The notes under the pieces are model-generated. The model did no database searches. It was given only the letters and a program-made list of their open reading frames with translations, and had not been told where the DNA came from. Below, in pieces: positions 18,538 to 27,240 of a stretch of DNA of 63,320 nt (its first letter is position 1; each line of letters opens with the position of its first letter). Source of the stretch: JBBDWK01 sp040902885 (GTDB lineage: Bacteria > Acidobacteriota > Terriglobia > Bryobacterales > Bryobacteraceae); NCBI GenBank assembly GCA_040902885.1, contig JBBDWK010000107.1:1-63320 (forward strand), in the 5' to 3' direction. Made by a program: the position numbers and the translations under genes.

Positions 18538-18605
18538 ACCGCTCCCTCACGGTCGCNNNNNNNNNNNNNNNNNNNNNNNNTTACCGGCTACCGTGAGGGA
18601 GCGGT
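18538..18605. repeat. REPIN with unresolved loop
   Basis: Left arm ACCGCTCCCTCACGGTCGC (18538-18556) and right arm ACCGTGAGGGAGCGGT (18590-18605) are inverted copies of the REP. The loop is partly N. The pair sits between two cotranscribed genes and ends just before the Shine-Dalgarno of the second. Confidence 0.85.
18557..18580. other. assembly gap (24 N)
   Basis: A run of 24 N lies inside a REPIN hairpin. The real length is unknown. Confidence 0.95.
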
Positions 18606-18618
18606 CTTGGAGGTTGCG

Positions 18619-20049
18619 ATGAGAAACCGGTACGCGAAAATGGCGATCGCCAGCCCTTCGCGGCGCGAGTTTTTGTTTCACTCCGGCATGGGCCTCGGCA
18701 CGGTGGCGCTATCGGCATTGCTTGCCCAGGATGAAGCGCGCGGCGGTGTCTCGCAGCCCAAAGCGCCGCACCACCGGGCCAAAGCCAGGCACTGCATCTT
18801 TCTGCTGATGGAAGGCGGCCCAAGCCACATCGACACGATCGACCCGAAGCCGAAGCTGGAGACGCTCCACATGACGAAGTTCCAGAAGGAGCGGACGAAG
18901 TTTGAAGCCAACATGAACACGGGCGAGCGGTATTACGTGCGCAGCCCGTTCCGGTTTCGCCGCGCGGGCAAGCTGGGCATCGAGATCAACGATCTGTTTG
19001 AAAGTTTCGCGGGTGTCGTCGACGACGTGTGTTTCTACAGAGGCCTGCAGGCGGAGAGCGTGAACCATCCCACCGCGCTCTATCATCTGAATTGCGGCAA
19101 CCAGTTCGGGGGCGATCCGGCGATGGGCGCCTGGGTATCTTACGGGCTGGGCACGGAAAACCAAAATCTTCCTTCCTTTATTGTGCTGCCGGATGTGGCG
19201 TATCCGCAGGGCGGGTCCGCCAACTGGGGCAACGGCTTCCTGCCAGCGCACTATCAGGGGACGCCCCTGCGGGCCGAGGGCGCTCCGATTCTCGATATGG
19301 CTCCGCCTCCAGGCGTTGGGGCCGCCCGGCAGCAGGTCAATCTGGATCTTTTAAACCAGCTCAACCGGAGGCACAGCGCGCGCCATCCTTATCACGAGGA
19401 GCTGGCGGCGCGCATCGAGAGCTATGAGCTGGCTTTTCGCATGCAGGCTGAGATGCCCGGCGTGGCCGATATCGAAAAAGAGTCCGATGAAACGAAGCGA
19501 ATGTACGGCATCGGCGGGCCGGACAAGGACGCCGATGCGATCGGGCGGCGCTGTCTGCTGGCGCGCAAGCTGGTGGAGAGCGGCGTGCGCTTCGTGCAGG
19601 TCATCGCGGGCGGATGGGACTCGCACGATTACATCGACAAGGCGCACGGAGCGCGGATTCGCGCCGTCGACAAGCCGCTGGCCGGGCTGATGAAAGATTT
19701 GAAGCGCACCGGCCTTCTGGAGGAGACCCTGGTTGTGTGGGCGGGCGAGTTCGGCCGCAGCCCGGACAACGGCATCCGGCGCGGGGGTGAGGTTTGGGGC
19801 CGCGACCATAACGCCGCCGCGATGCCCGTATGGCTGGCCGGCGGCGGGGTAAAGAGCGGACAGATCGTGGGAGCCACGGATGAAGTGGGTCTGAAAGCCA
19901 CCGAGGCCGCGCATCCCATCCGCGATTTTCATGTGACCCTCCTGCATCTGTTGGGGCTGGACGACTCCAAATTGCGCTACTTCCACGCGGGACGCGAGAA
20001 GCAGTTCAGTCAGACCGGCGGGGAGTTGATTCGGGAGTTGTTAGCGTAG
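18619..20049 (+). CDS. DUF1501 protein, Tat-exported
   Basis: Product of 476 aa. The N-terminus carries a twin-arginine signal (SRREFLFHSGMGLGTVALSAL). The body shows the DUF1501 marks: CIFLLMEGGPSHIDTIDPKP, RFVQVIAGGWDSHD, LVVWAGEFGRSP and RDHNAAAMPVWLAGGGVKSG. The fold is alkaline-phosphatase/sulfatase-like. The ATG at 18619 has GGAGG 5 nt upstream, which decides against the TTG at 18607. It is the partner of the DUF1549/DUF1553 gene upstream. Confidence 0.92.
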   Translation: MRNRYAKMAIASPSRREFLFHSGMGLGTVALSALLAQDEARGGVSQPKAPHHRAKARHCIFLLMEGGPSHIDTIDPKPKLETLHMTKFQKERTKFEANMNTGERYYVRSPFRFRRAGKLGIEINDLFESFAGVVDDVCFYRGLQAESVNHPTALYHLNCGNQFGGDPAMGAWVSYGLGTENQNLPSFIVLPDVAYPQGGSANWGNGFLPAHYQGTPLRAEGAPILDMAPPPGVGAARQQVNLDLLNQLNRRHSARHPYHEELAARIESYELAFRMQAEMPGVADIEKESDETKRMYGIGGPDKDADAIGRRCLLARKLVESGVRFVQVIAGGWDSHDYIDKAHGARIRAVDKPLAGLMKDLKRTGLLEETLVVWAGEFGRSPDNGIRRGGEVWGRDHNAAAMPVWLAGGGVKSGQIVGATDEVGLKATEAAHPIRDFHVTLLHLLGLDDSKLRYFHAGREKQFSQTGGELIRELLA

Positions 20050-20651
20050 CTCCAGACCACCGGTATCCGTGCTCACTTATGCGGCCAATCTGAGCCTATG
20101 TGCTCTCGTTCGAGATAGGGATAATCTTGAAGGATCTCCTCAAAAGTCGCGCTGGGTAAGCTGCCGGTCGGCAACTGATGGAACTCCTGCAAAGTATTCC
20201 CGGCGAACGCCGCGGGAACGGCTACTGGGGATGGGCGAGCGATGAGCACTTTCGGAAACGGTGCTCCAGCAGGTGCCGGTCGCGATTACGTGCCATGAGT
20301 CGCCCAGCATTGAGGAACTCATCACGCTGGGCGCACGTATCCGGACGGCTACGTAAAGAGCCTGAGCAACCGTCCCAAAAGGGCAGCGCCGATTCCAGTC
20401 GCCAGCCGACTTCAGGGTACTAATCGGGCGCCACCCCTGGTGAGCCGGCGCGCATATTCCGGTAATCGGACTCTCCGGGCGCAATATCGGAAGGTGTCCA
20501 ATAGCGATCCGGTATCGGCGTATGCCTTTGCCGCTCCCCGGATGAAGTTGTTGCGTGCTCACCCAGCCTCCATCCTCAGCCGAAGCTCAAACCGGTTCAG
20601 CAGCGCCGATAGCCAGATGCGGGCGTAGAGCGCGCAATTCATACTGATTCC
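20050..20651. other. gene-poor stretch with decayed coding fragments
   Basis: No intact gene is evident in about 600 bp. On the minus strand a frame ending at 20073 encodes ATFEEILQDYPYLEREHI, which looks like the C-terminus of a DUF433 antitoxin, but the frame upstream does not look like that family. On the plus strand a short frame near 20250-20357 encodes LQQVPVAITCHESPSIEEL, followed by LITLGARIRTAT, and has no start. Both look like remnants and mark the edge of an accessory region. Confidence 0.5.
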
Positions 20652-21443
20652 ATGAAGGAGCCGAGCGAAGAACAGTTCGAGACTTACCGCCGGGTCAGAG
20701 AGCACCTGAAGGATGCAAAGGTTAGGCAGCTTGCAGGCCATTTGAAGCCGGAAGACAGCCTGCTGGCCCCTGGCTCCAGCACGGTGGAAATCGGTGCAGC
20801 AACCGCTTTCGATGGGCAGTGGGACCGATATATGGAGGGCTACTATGATGCCGCTGACACGCTCGTGGATGAGTATGCCAGCAAATTAGAAGCATCATGG
20901 ATCGTTTACCCTATCCTGTTCATGTACCGTCACTCACTTGAATTGCTCATCAAATCCCTGATCATGGAAGCCGTGGCGAGCTTCCGCGACCTGCCCCGAG
21001 ACATCTCTCCTTGGGACTTCGAGTTTGACAGTGAGGGCAACCCGATATTGCTCGTCTCGAGCGATGACCCGCACTCCAAGCGCGAGGAACCTAAAAACCC
21101 GGATATCACGAACCAGCACAATCTTTTAAAACTCTGGGCCGTTCTGGAACAGATCGTTGCCGAGAATAGGCGCCGCCCCATGCTCGCCGATACCGGCACC
21201 ATCAAGAGAATTCTCGAGGAGTTCACACGGCTGGACGACCGGTCCCTGAATACCCGATACGGGCTGCAGCGTGATATGCAGACACCGTCAATAGCCCCTT
21301 CACGAATCAGCCTGAGAAACGTGCAGCTCGTAATGGGCAGGATGTACAACGGCCTACATGATCTGCTCGTGCGGTTCCGGTACGTAGCCGAGCCATGGTG
21401 GGACGAGGATCTACGCAACAAGCCGCCTGACGAGGTATCCTGA
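20652..21443 (+). CDS. hypothetical protein, HEPN-like
   Basis: Product of 263 aa with no signal peptide. The helix YPILFMYRHSLELLIKSLI near residues 86-104 is typical of HEPN-like proteins, where a hydrophobic helix with R-H-x-LE packs in a four-helix bundle. NQHNLLKLWAVLEQI follows. A canonical Rx4-6H RNase motif is not obvious. A small Cys-rich frame follows within 10 bp. Many such proteins are in defence islands, and the setting here fits, but function is unknown. Confidence 0.7.
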   Translation: MKEPSEEQFETYRRVREHLKDAKVRQLAGHLKPEDSLLAPGSSTVEIGAATAFDGQWDRYMEGYYDAADTLVDEYASKLEASWIVYPILFMYRHSLELLIKSLIMEAVASFRDLPRDISPWDFEFDSEGNPILLVSSDDPHSKREEPKNPDITNQHNLLKLWAVLEQIVAENRRRPMLADTGTIKRILEEFTRLDDRSLNTRYGLQRDMQTPSIAPSRISLRNVQLVMGRMYNGLHDLLVRFRYVAEPWWDEDLRNKPPDEVS

Positions 21444-21451
21444 CAGACGAT

Positions 21452-21667
21452 TTGGCTCGCCCAGTTTATGATGGGCGAGTGCGCTATACCGAGAACGGCC
21501 CCGACCATCAGATAGATAACCCTCAATGTCCAGCGTGCGTTTATGATCCGTCAAAGCCGCGAAGACTGCCGCGCTGCTCAACATGCGGGAAGCTAATCCA
21601 TGCAGAGGCGGTCGTGTCGCCGGATTCCATCGAGTACAAGTACTTCTGCGGATGCCCGCCGCTTTAG
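21452..21667 (+). CDS. small Cys-rich protein, possible zinc ribbon
   Basis: A 71-aa frame with CPAC, then CSTCGKLIHAE, and a terminal FCGCPPL, spaced like a zinc ribbon. The only usable start after the upstream stop is TTG at 21452, 8 bp behind the HEPN-like gene, so it may be translationally coupled. Composition looks coding, but the rare start keeps confidence modest. No function is proposed. Confidence 0.45.
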   Translation: MARPVYDGRVRYTENGPDHQIDNPQCPACVYDPSKPRRLPRCSTCGKLIHAEAVVSPDSIEYKYFCGCPPL

Positions 21668-21795
21668 GCTTCCCTCCAACGGCGATGATCGAGTTCCCCG
21701 AACGTTAAGCTTCTTGGTGACGTCGGCGATGCGGTTCCGCGCGAAAAACGGCGCTACCGGAATACCGAGTGGGCTTCCCGAAAACACCGCCGGGA

Positions 21796-22131
21796 TTACA
21801 GGCCGGGCGGCTCGTCCCCTTCAAAGTGTGGATCGTATCCCCCGAAGACCAGGCACTCCAGGCGCTCAGCGTCAGAAAGAACATCCTGGGGAACATGTTT
21901 CCTCTCCGCGGTGAGAAAGTCAGTGAGTCCGTTGATCGCCTCGACAACACTGCGGTGGATGAGTGCATCGTCCCTCGTGGCCTGGACGTAACGCCTCGTG
22001 ACGTCAGCGAGTGATCGAAACTGCTGAAGCGGATATTTCCGCTTGTCGGAGAGCGCGGTTTGGAACTCCACCCATCGCGACACAACCTCCGCGGCAAGAT
22101 GATCCTTTGTCGAGGATGCGTCGGCGCTCAA
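21796..22131 (-). CDS. hypothetical protein
   Basis: Soluble, helical product of 111 aa. It begins MSADASSTKDHLAAEVVSRW and ends with ERLECLVFGGYDPHFEGD. The regular amphipathic pattern (VVEAINGLTDFLTAERKHVPQDV) argues that it is real rather than a shadow. It lies downstream of the HEPN/Toprim-N gene on the same strand after a 375-bp gap. I do not recognise the family. Confidence 0.5.
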   Translation of the reverse strand: MSADASSTKDHLAAEVVSRWVEFQTALSDKRKYPLQQFRSLADVTRRYVQATRDDALIHRSVVEAINGLTDFLTAERKHVPQDVLSDAERLECLVFGGYDPHFEGDEPPGL

Positions 22132-22506
22132 TACCGTAGTCTATCGCTCCGCCGCAGTTCGGATGCAGGCGCGGCGGCGCCGGTGCCGAATTGTGCGCTC
22201 CGCTTGCCGCAAGCCGACTTCCCATTCCCAATCTCGGCAGATTCAATCGAAACCTTCCGGATTGCCGACGATCCTCTCGGAAGACGGTGCCGGGTGCTAC
22301 CAAATCCGACCTACTGCCCAATACAGTGAAAAACGCCCGCCGCCAGCCGTTCGTAAACAGCGGAGAATTGAGGCATTTGCTCAGGTCACGAGCCCGCGTC
22401 TGCTCGAAACGGTTATTTTGGGTAGTGTTGGGCGTCGAAGCCACGCCCCAGGATTCGAAATTCGCGATGCTGAGGCTTTTCTATGCCTTCTTTCAAAGAC
22501 ATCACA
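22132..22506. other. stretch without a clear gene
   Basis: Frames in this 375-bp stretch overlap on both strands but show no recognisable motif and no good ribosome binding site. It is probably intergenic or decayed sequence. Confidence 0.4.
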
Positions 22507-23703
22507 TCACTCCACACCCGTCTCCTCGTCATCAACGAGACCATCCTTGACCTGTTTGTCGATCGCGCGTACCGTCACGGTAACCAGCTCGATGACATGC
22601 TCTAAGTCAGTCACGCCTAATTTAATCAACCTGCCGGATTTATCCCTGCCATTGCGGTGGACGATGTCGTGCCTTAGCTCCACGGCCTGGAAAAGAGGCG
22701 ACCGATTCTCATCTGGAAAGAGTGCCGCGAAGACATTTTCGTAGATCGCCATCGTTTTTTCAATGTTGTGAAAACTTGTTTCGTCGAGAGCCTTGCTGGC
22801 TAGGTTCTTCATTGCGTCGTGGAAGATAAATACTTCTGAAAGTTTAACTTTTTTATCTTGAAAGCTCGGGTGTGATTCTGCGAACCGCCTCAGAAGCGGC
22901 GGACGAGTCATGACGTTTTTTTTGACTGTGTCGCCCAGATATGTCTCCATGGCCGTGATGGCATTTGCATAGAGCAATCTCACCAAGATCGGGTTTCCCG
23001 GCAGCGCACTGGCCAAAGTCCGGATCTCGGCGATAGATTCGCTGAACACTTGGAAGAAGTTCGTGAACTCCTGGCTGTACTCTATTAGGTCGTCAAATGC
23101 TTCTGTCCACCCCCCATGGACTAGTTCCGATACGTCGAGAAGGCATGGAGCATCATCCGCAACCACTTCCAGAACCGCTCTCGCAAAACTCTCGAATGTC
23201 TTGCACGGGAAGTTAAGCTCAAAGCTCATCACATCATCTCGGTAGGCAGTGTAGGAGAAGGGCCGCAGCAACATATCGGTCAGCACGTCGCCCGTCAAGG
23301 GGGTAATTTCCCAATGATCTGGTCTCAACTTTTGCTGAATGACCTGTTTCAACTTGGCGAGCCACTCCTCTATCTCTGCGCCTCGAAGCACCGGTATGTG
23401 ATGGCGAAAATCACCGTACTTGTCGTGATCATGCTCCTCTGCATAGTAAATCCTCTGGGCAATCGCCTCTTTGAATTCCCGCTCAAGTGTCGAACGCGTG
23501 AACCCTGCCAGTTCCAGCCGTCTCTTTAGCACCTGCGCCGTTGTCTCGTAGACGTAGTTGTCTTCGGGTTCATTAGCGTCAACTGCGTCAGGTGCTCCCC
23601 TGATGATCCGGCGCTCGGACTTCTTGAAGTACCACTGGTGGAAGTAATTTTTGGTGCTATCAATCGGATAACCGTCAATCGCAATATATGCGTTCGATCC
23701 CAT
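22507..23703 (-). CDS. HEPN/Toprim-associated domain protein
   Basis: Product of 398 aa. The N-terminus MGSNAYIAIDGYPIDSTKNY matches the small N-terminal domain found in proteins that carry HEPN or Toprim modules. The C-terminal third is all-helical and ends with RHDIVHRNG at about residue 344, a good R-x4-H HEPN motif, as in metal-independent RNases of defence and toxin systems. The start at 23703 has GGAGG 4 nt upstream, better than the frame's first ATG at 23718. Base composition is visibly AT-richer than neighbouring core genes, suggesting transfer. Likely an RNA-directed defence or stress effector, by inference. Confidence 0.75.
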   Translation of the reverse strand: MGSNAYIAIDGYPIDSTKNYFHQWYFKKSERRIIRGAPDAVDANEPEDNYVYETTAQVLKRRLELAGFTRSTLEREFKEAIAQRIYYAEEHDHDKYGDFRHHIPVLRGAEIEEWLAKLKQVIQQKLRPDHWEITPLTGDVLTDMLLRPFSYTAYRDDVMSFELNFPCKTFESFARAVLEVVADDAPCLLDVSELVHGGWTEAFDDLIEYSQEFTNFFQVFSESIAEIRTLASALPGNPILVRLLYANAITAMETYLGDTVKKNVMTRPPLLRRFAESHPSFQDKKVKLSEVFIFHDAMKNLASKALDETSFHNIEKTMAIYENVFAALFPDENRSPLFQAVELRHDIVHRNGRDKSGRLIKLGVTDLEHVIELVTVTVRAIDKQVKDGLVDDEETGVE

Positions 23704-24088
23704 TCCACCTCCGGACACGCTCTGGTCTTTGCCCAGCAGCAGCGCTTTTCTGGCTGTTTCAAAAGTTGCGATGAAGCATACTTTGTATCCGATAGGAGGG
23801 GCTTAGAGCAAGTTCTTCTACCGTGGCTTTTGCGCTGGCGAAATCACAGATCGCTTTGCGCGACCATGCTACGTGCCCAGGGCAGCCGTTGTCCGACTGT
23901 CCGACTCCTTCCAGGATCGCCGATAGGCCGTATACTGCCCTACGGGTAGATGTGAACCCGGCGCGCCCCGGAAGTCCGTTCTGGGAGATGAGGCTTGGGC
24001 GGCCCCTCGCCGCCAGCGCCGGACGCCGGCCGACTTATAGGGAGTAATTCGACTCGGCATGTCACCTTCCTAACAACTGAACATCAAT
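23704..24088. other. intergenic stretch of the accessory island
   Basis: No supported gene in 385 bp. It holds the upstream region of the HEPN/Toprim-N gene and the 3' side of the CoiA-like gene. A GC-rich segment near 24000-24035 contains overlapping GGC/GCC palindromes that may terminate transcription of the CoiA-like gene. Confidence 0.35.
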
Positions 24089-24799
24089 TTAAGGCCGGGG
24101 TGTTAACGTTTGACACTCCCATGCACCATCGCGCCATCGGAATCGCGCGTCCAGTATGCTCATCAACCAATCTCGCATAGTTAGGTCCATAAACCTTGCC
24201 CCTCGCACCATGGGCCTCGGCTCTATCTCCAAGTACGCGACCGGAATTTCAGCGATACAGGGGTGATAGCCGTCCGCTGGCCAAATGCCATTGAATTCCT
24301 GCTTCAGTCTCCATTTGCTCATCGATTTGATCAGCGTTCCGTATTCGGCAGGATACAGGAGCCAATAGGCATCGACGCCAGCACGTCTGTAGCGCATCTG
24401 CCGCGCGCGGTAATCGGCGAGCGATTGGTAGGAGTGCTGGATCTCAATCGCAATCTGGCGGCCTGCTGATTTGAAAAACACGTCAGCTTTCCAGGTGCAG
24501 CCCACGTCGCCGCCCTCCCTTTCTAGCCAGCACTCGACCTTCATGTCCTGCAACGTCGAGTTGACTAACCCCTTGGCATCGGTGTGCCATCGCGTCTCAG
24601 GACCGGAAGTGCACTCACCTGAATGATGTGCGAAGAACTGGTGCCCGTTCGGACTGGTCTTGGGGATCGCCGCGGTTTGGCAGCAGGGCATTACGAGATC
24701 ACCAACGTGGTAAGAAAGTTTTAAGGCTTCCCAGGCGGAAGGTTCGAAGCTCCCGGCCAGTACTGGACGACCTGCTTGCGTGTAGGCGACTTCGGCCAT
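24089..24799 (-). CDS. CoiA-like competence/nuclease family protein
   Basis: Product of 236 aa. The middle resembles CoiA-type proteins: MPCCQTAAIPKTSPNGHQFF, FAHHSGECTSGPET, then WKADVFF and AIEIQHSYQSL, which supply the D and ExQ of a PD-(D/E)xK nuclease core, followed by RYRRAGVDAYWLLYP. CoiA was first seen in competence, but relatives occur in mobile and defence regions. The ATG at 24799 has GAGGA 7 nt upstream and is preferred to the upstream ATG at 24847. Confidence 0.72.
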   Translation of the reverse strand: MAEVAYTQAGRPVLAGSFEPSAWEALKLSYHVGDLVMPCCQTAAIPKTSPNGHQFFAHHSGECTSGPETRWHTDAKGLVNSTLQDMKVECWLEREGGDVGCTWKADVFFKSAGRQIAIEIQHSYQSLADYRARQMRYRRAGVDAYWLLYPAEYGTLIKSMSKWRLKQEFNGIWPADGYHPCIAEIPVAYLEIEPRPMVRGARFMDLTMRDWLMSILDARFRWRDGAWECQTLTPRP

Positions 24800-24809
24800 C
24801 AGGCATTCC

Positions 24810-24944
24810 TCAAGGTTGATTGCGGATGTCGTCACATGCTGGATCACGCAACGGCTCGGCCCGTTTGCCTATTTTAAACGCTTGGCATGCACATAGCACC
24901 TCATGACAGAATCTGGCAGACCCCGAGCAGTACTGCCCGGCCAT
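24810..24944 (-). CDS. possible small Cys-containing protein
   Basis: A 44-aa frame starting MAGQYCSGSARFCHEV and containing CACQAFKIGKRAEP lies 10 bp upstream of the CoiA-like gene on the same strand. The Cys spacing is suggestive of metal binding, but no ribosome binding site is clear. It may be chance. Confidence 0.2.
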   Translation of the reverse strand: MAGQYCSGSARFCHEVLCACQAFKIGKRAEPLRDPACDDIRNQP

Positions 24945-25559
24945 GTTCCTGGATTGTATCCTGTCCAGATTGAGCACCACATTACTCCCGAGAAACGCGC
25001 TTGCGGCCCCGCATCGAGTGCCATACGCACATAACATCGCCAGGCCGGAAGTCAACATTGGTCCCACGGCAACGCAGGACCGCATCCATGGACACGCGAC
25101 GCCGCTGGTCAGGCCTTAAGTTAGCGCTTATGCGGCCGTTTCGCCTGCCCAGTGCCGTCAAAGCCGATTACTCCACATAACCTCGTCACCGCACTCACCC
25201 CTAAATATCTCCCATCCCCGCAACCGCTTCCACCTCGCCACCCTCTGCCAGGCCCCGCCCGGTTCCGTAATCTGAAGTCGGAGAGCCGCGGAGCAGCGGT
25301 TAAAGACTTCCCCCACATGGCGTTAGAGAATTTTGCCGAACAAAGCCAATTGGCGCCCGCTGCGTGAGCATCAACACCGATAAAGTACTTCGTTTTCAAT
25401 CGGCGTTCATCGGCTTTCATCGGCGGCTTCAATTGTTTCCCGCCTTCCAGGCAAGCGGACAGTGAGGTGTCCAGGCAGCCGCAGCGGTAACGGATGAAAC
25501 CATGGACTCACGGATACCATCCAATCCAAAGTCGAAGGATAATGAACGAAGGAGATGGT
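24945..25559. other. non-coding stretch at the island edge
   Basis: No convincing gene. Near 25399-25428 the unit ATCGGCKTTC is repeated nearly three times in tandem, a short low-complexity repeat. The end contains the Shine-Dalgarno of the glycine-zipper gene. Confidence 0.4.
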
Positions 25560-26375
25560 ATGAAGCGCAAACCGTTGGTTTTTCTCTTTTCCGGGATTCT
25601 AATGGCAGCGTCCGCCGCCGGCCTGTGGGCCGATGTCCTGACCCTGCGCAGCGGAAAGACCGTTAACGGAACGTATCTGGGCGGCAACGCCCGGCAGATC
25701 GACTTTCAAACCAGCGAGCGGATCGAGAAGTATCCCGTGGGCGACGTGGCATCGGTTCGCTTTGAAGAACCTGCCGCCAAGGCGGAAACGAAGGCGCCGG
25801 AACCGGAAAAGGAGCGTGTGAAACTGCTCCGTCCGGAACCAGCGGCTGTGGCCGCGGCGGCTGCCGCGCGCGGCGTGCAGGTTCCCGCCGGCACTGCTAT
25901 CACTGTCCGGATGATCGACCCTGTCGATTCGGAACTCAACGCGATCGGGCAGACCTTTCAGGCCACCGTGGATGAGCCGGTGATCGTGGACGGCCAGACC
26001 GTGATTCCGCGAGGCGCGGACGTCACCGCGAAGCTGACCGATTCGCAGCAGTCCGGCAAGATCAGCGGGCGCACCGAGCTGAGCCTGGCGCTAGTTTCGG
26101 TGAAGGTCGACGGGAAGACCGTGGATCTGCACTCCGAGGAGGTGGAGTCCGCGAGCGATTCGCGCACTGCCCGAAGCGGCAAGGTGATCGGCGGCACGGC
26201 GGCCTTGGGAACCATCATTGGCGCCATCGCGGGAGGCGGAAAAGGGGCGGCCATCGGGGCCATCTCGGGCGCAGGCGTGGGAACCGCCGCCCAGGTGCTG
26301 ACCAAGGGCCAGCACGTGCGCATTCCATCCGAATCGCGCCTGACCTTCACGCTGGCCAGCCCGGCCCAGCTGTAA
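25560..26375 (+). CDS. exported glycine-zipper protein
   Basis: Product of 271 aa starting at ATG 25560 (GGAG 6 nt upstream; the frame itself opens at 25494). Signal peptide MKRKPLVFLFSGILMAASAAG. A small beta domain (LTLRSGKTVNGTYLGG) and an Ala/Pro/Glu-rich linker follow. Then comes a domain with VPAGTAITVRMIDPVDSE and VIPRGADVTAKL, like the TrbI/conjugal-pilus-type beta fold seen in acidobacterial envelope proteins. Near the C-terminus a glycine-zipper helix (GTIIGAIAGGGKGAAIGAIS) may insert into the membrane. Envelope location is likely, function unknown. Confidence 0.75.
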   Translation: MKRKPLVFLFSGILMAASAAGLWADVLTLRSGKTVNGTYLGGNARQIDFQTSERIEKYPVGDVASVRFEEPAAKAETKAPEPEKERVKLLRPEPAAVAAAAAARGVQVPAGTAITVRMIDPVDSELNAIGQTFQATVDEPVIVDGQTVIPRGADVTAKLTDSQQSGKISGRTELSLALVSVKVDGKTVDLHSEEVESASDSRTARSGKVIGGTAALGTIIGAIAGGGKGAAIGAISGAGVGTAAQVLTKGQHVRIPSESRLTFTLASPAQL

Positions 26376-26385
26376 GACGCTTAGC

Positions 26386-27126
26386 TTGCGGATACCAACC
26401 AGCATTGTCACCGGCGCAAGCCGCGGTATCGGGCGGGCCATCGCTCTGGACCTGGCCCGGACGCACCGCGTCATCGCCACCTACAAAGGACGGCAGGACG
26501 CGGCCGAGAGCTTGAAGGGGCAGTCGGAAAACATTGAGATCTTCCGTTGCGATATCTCTTCGGTTTCCGACCGCCGGGACTTGGTTGGGTATGCCCGCAG
26601 CCGTTTTGACGGGCTGGACCTGCTGGTGAATAACGCCGGCATGGCGCAGCGCGAACGCCGCGATGTGATCGAAGCCACCGAAGAGAGCTGGGACGAGATT
26701 TTGGCCACCAATCTGAAGGGACCTCATTTTTTCACCCAGCTTGCGGCACGGTGGATGCTGGAAGGCCCGAAGGGGCGCATCGTATTCATCAGCTCGATTT
26801 CCTCCTATACCGCAACCGTTGAGCGCGCCGAATATTGCGTCTCGAAGGCGGGGCTCAGCATGTCGGCCGCGCTGTACGCGCACCGCTTGGCGCCGTGCGG
26901 CATCCCGGTGTTCGAGATCCGGCCGGGGATTATTCGTACGGACATGATTTCGGCCGTAGAGAAGAAGTACGAAGAGCGCATCGCGGGCGGGCTATTGCCG
27001 CAGCGGCGCATGGGCGAACCTGCCGACGTGGCGGGCGCGGTGAGGGCGATCGCGGACGGTCTGCTCGACTATTCCGCCGGTCAGGTTCTTAATGTGGACG
27101 GGGGCTTTCATCTAAGAGGTCTCTGA
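26386..27126 (+). CDS. SDR family 3-ketoacyl-ACP reductase-like oxidoreductase
   Basis: Classical short-chain dehydrogenase of 246 aa. The cofactor motif TGASRGIGRAIALD opens the Rossmann fold, LLVNNAGMAQ follows, and the catalytic S-Y-K set is visible (FISSISS, then AEYCVSKAG). The end, GQVLNVDGGFHLR, is typical of FabG-like enzymes. Start at TTG 26386, 10 bp after the preceding gene. The substrate is unknown. No fatty-acid genes are beside it. Confidence 0.88.
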   Translation: MRIPTSIVTGASRGIGRAIALDLARTHRVIATYKGRQDAAESLKGQSENIEIFRCDISSVSDRRDLVGYARSRFDGLDLLVNNAGMAQRERRDVIEATEESWDEILATNLKGPHFFTQLAARWMLEGPKGRIVFISSISSYTATVERAEYCVSKAGLSMSAALYAHRLAPCGIPVFEIRPGIIRTDMISAVEKKYEERIAGGLLPQRRMGEPADVAGAVRAIADGLLDYSAGQVLNVDGGFHLRGL

Positions 27127-27240
27127 TTGCATGGGCTTGCCTCGAAACTGGTAAGCTGGAGTACGGCTTGACGGGTTACTATATGGGGCCTAGAATTGAG
27201 ACAGCGCAATTTAGCGTGTTCTGCCAAGGGCGGTAAGCTT

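Noticed and set aside
21600..22100. Plus-strand frames over the 111-aa minus-strand gene
   Set aside because: Arg/Pro-rich composition typical of a shadow; the minus-strand frame has better amphipathic pattern.
25121..25432. 103-aa minus-strand frame near the island edge
   Set aside because: It contains the tandem ATCGGC repeat and shows no family features; considered repeat-derived.
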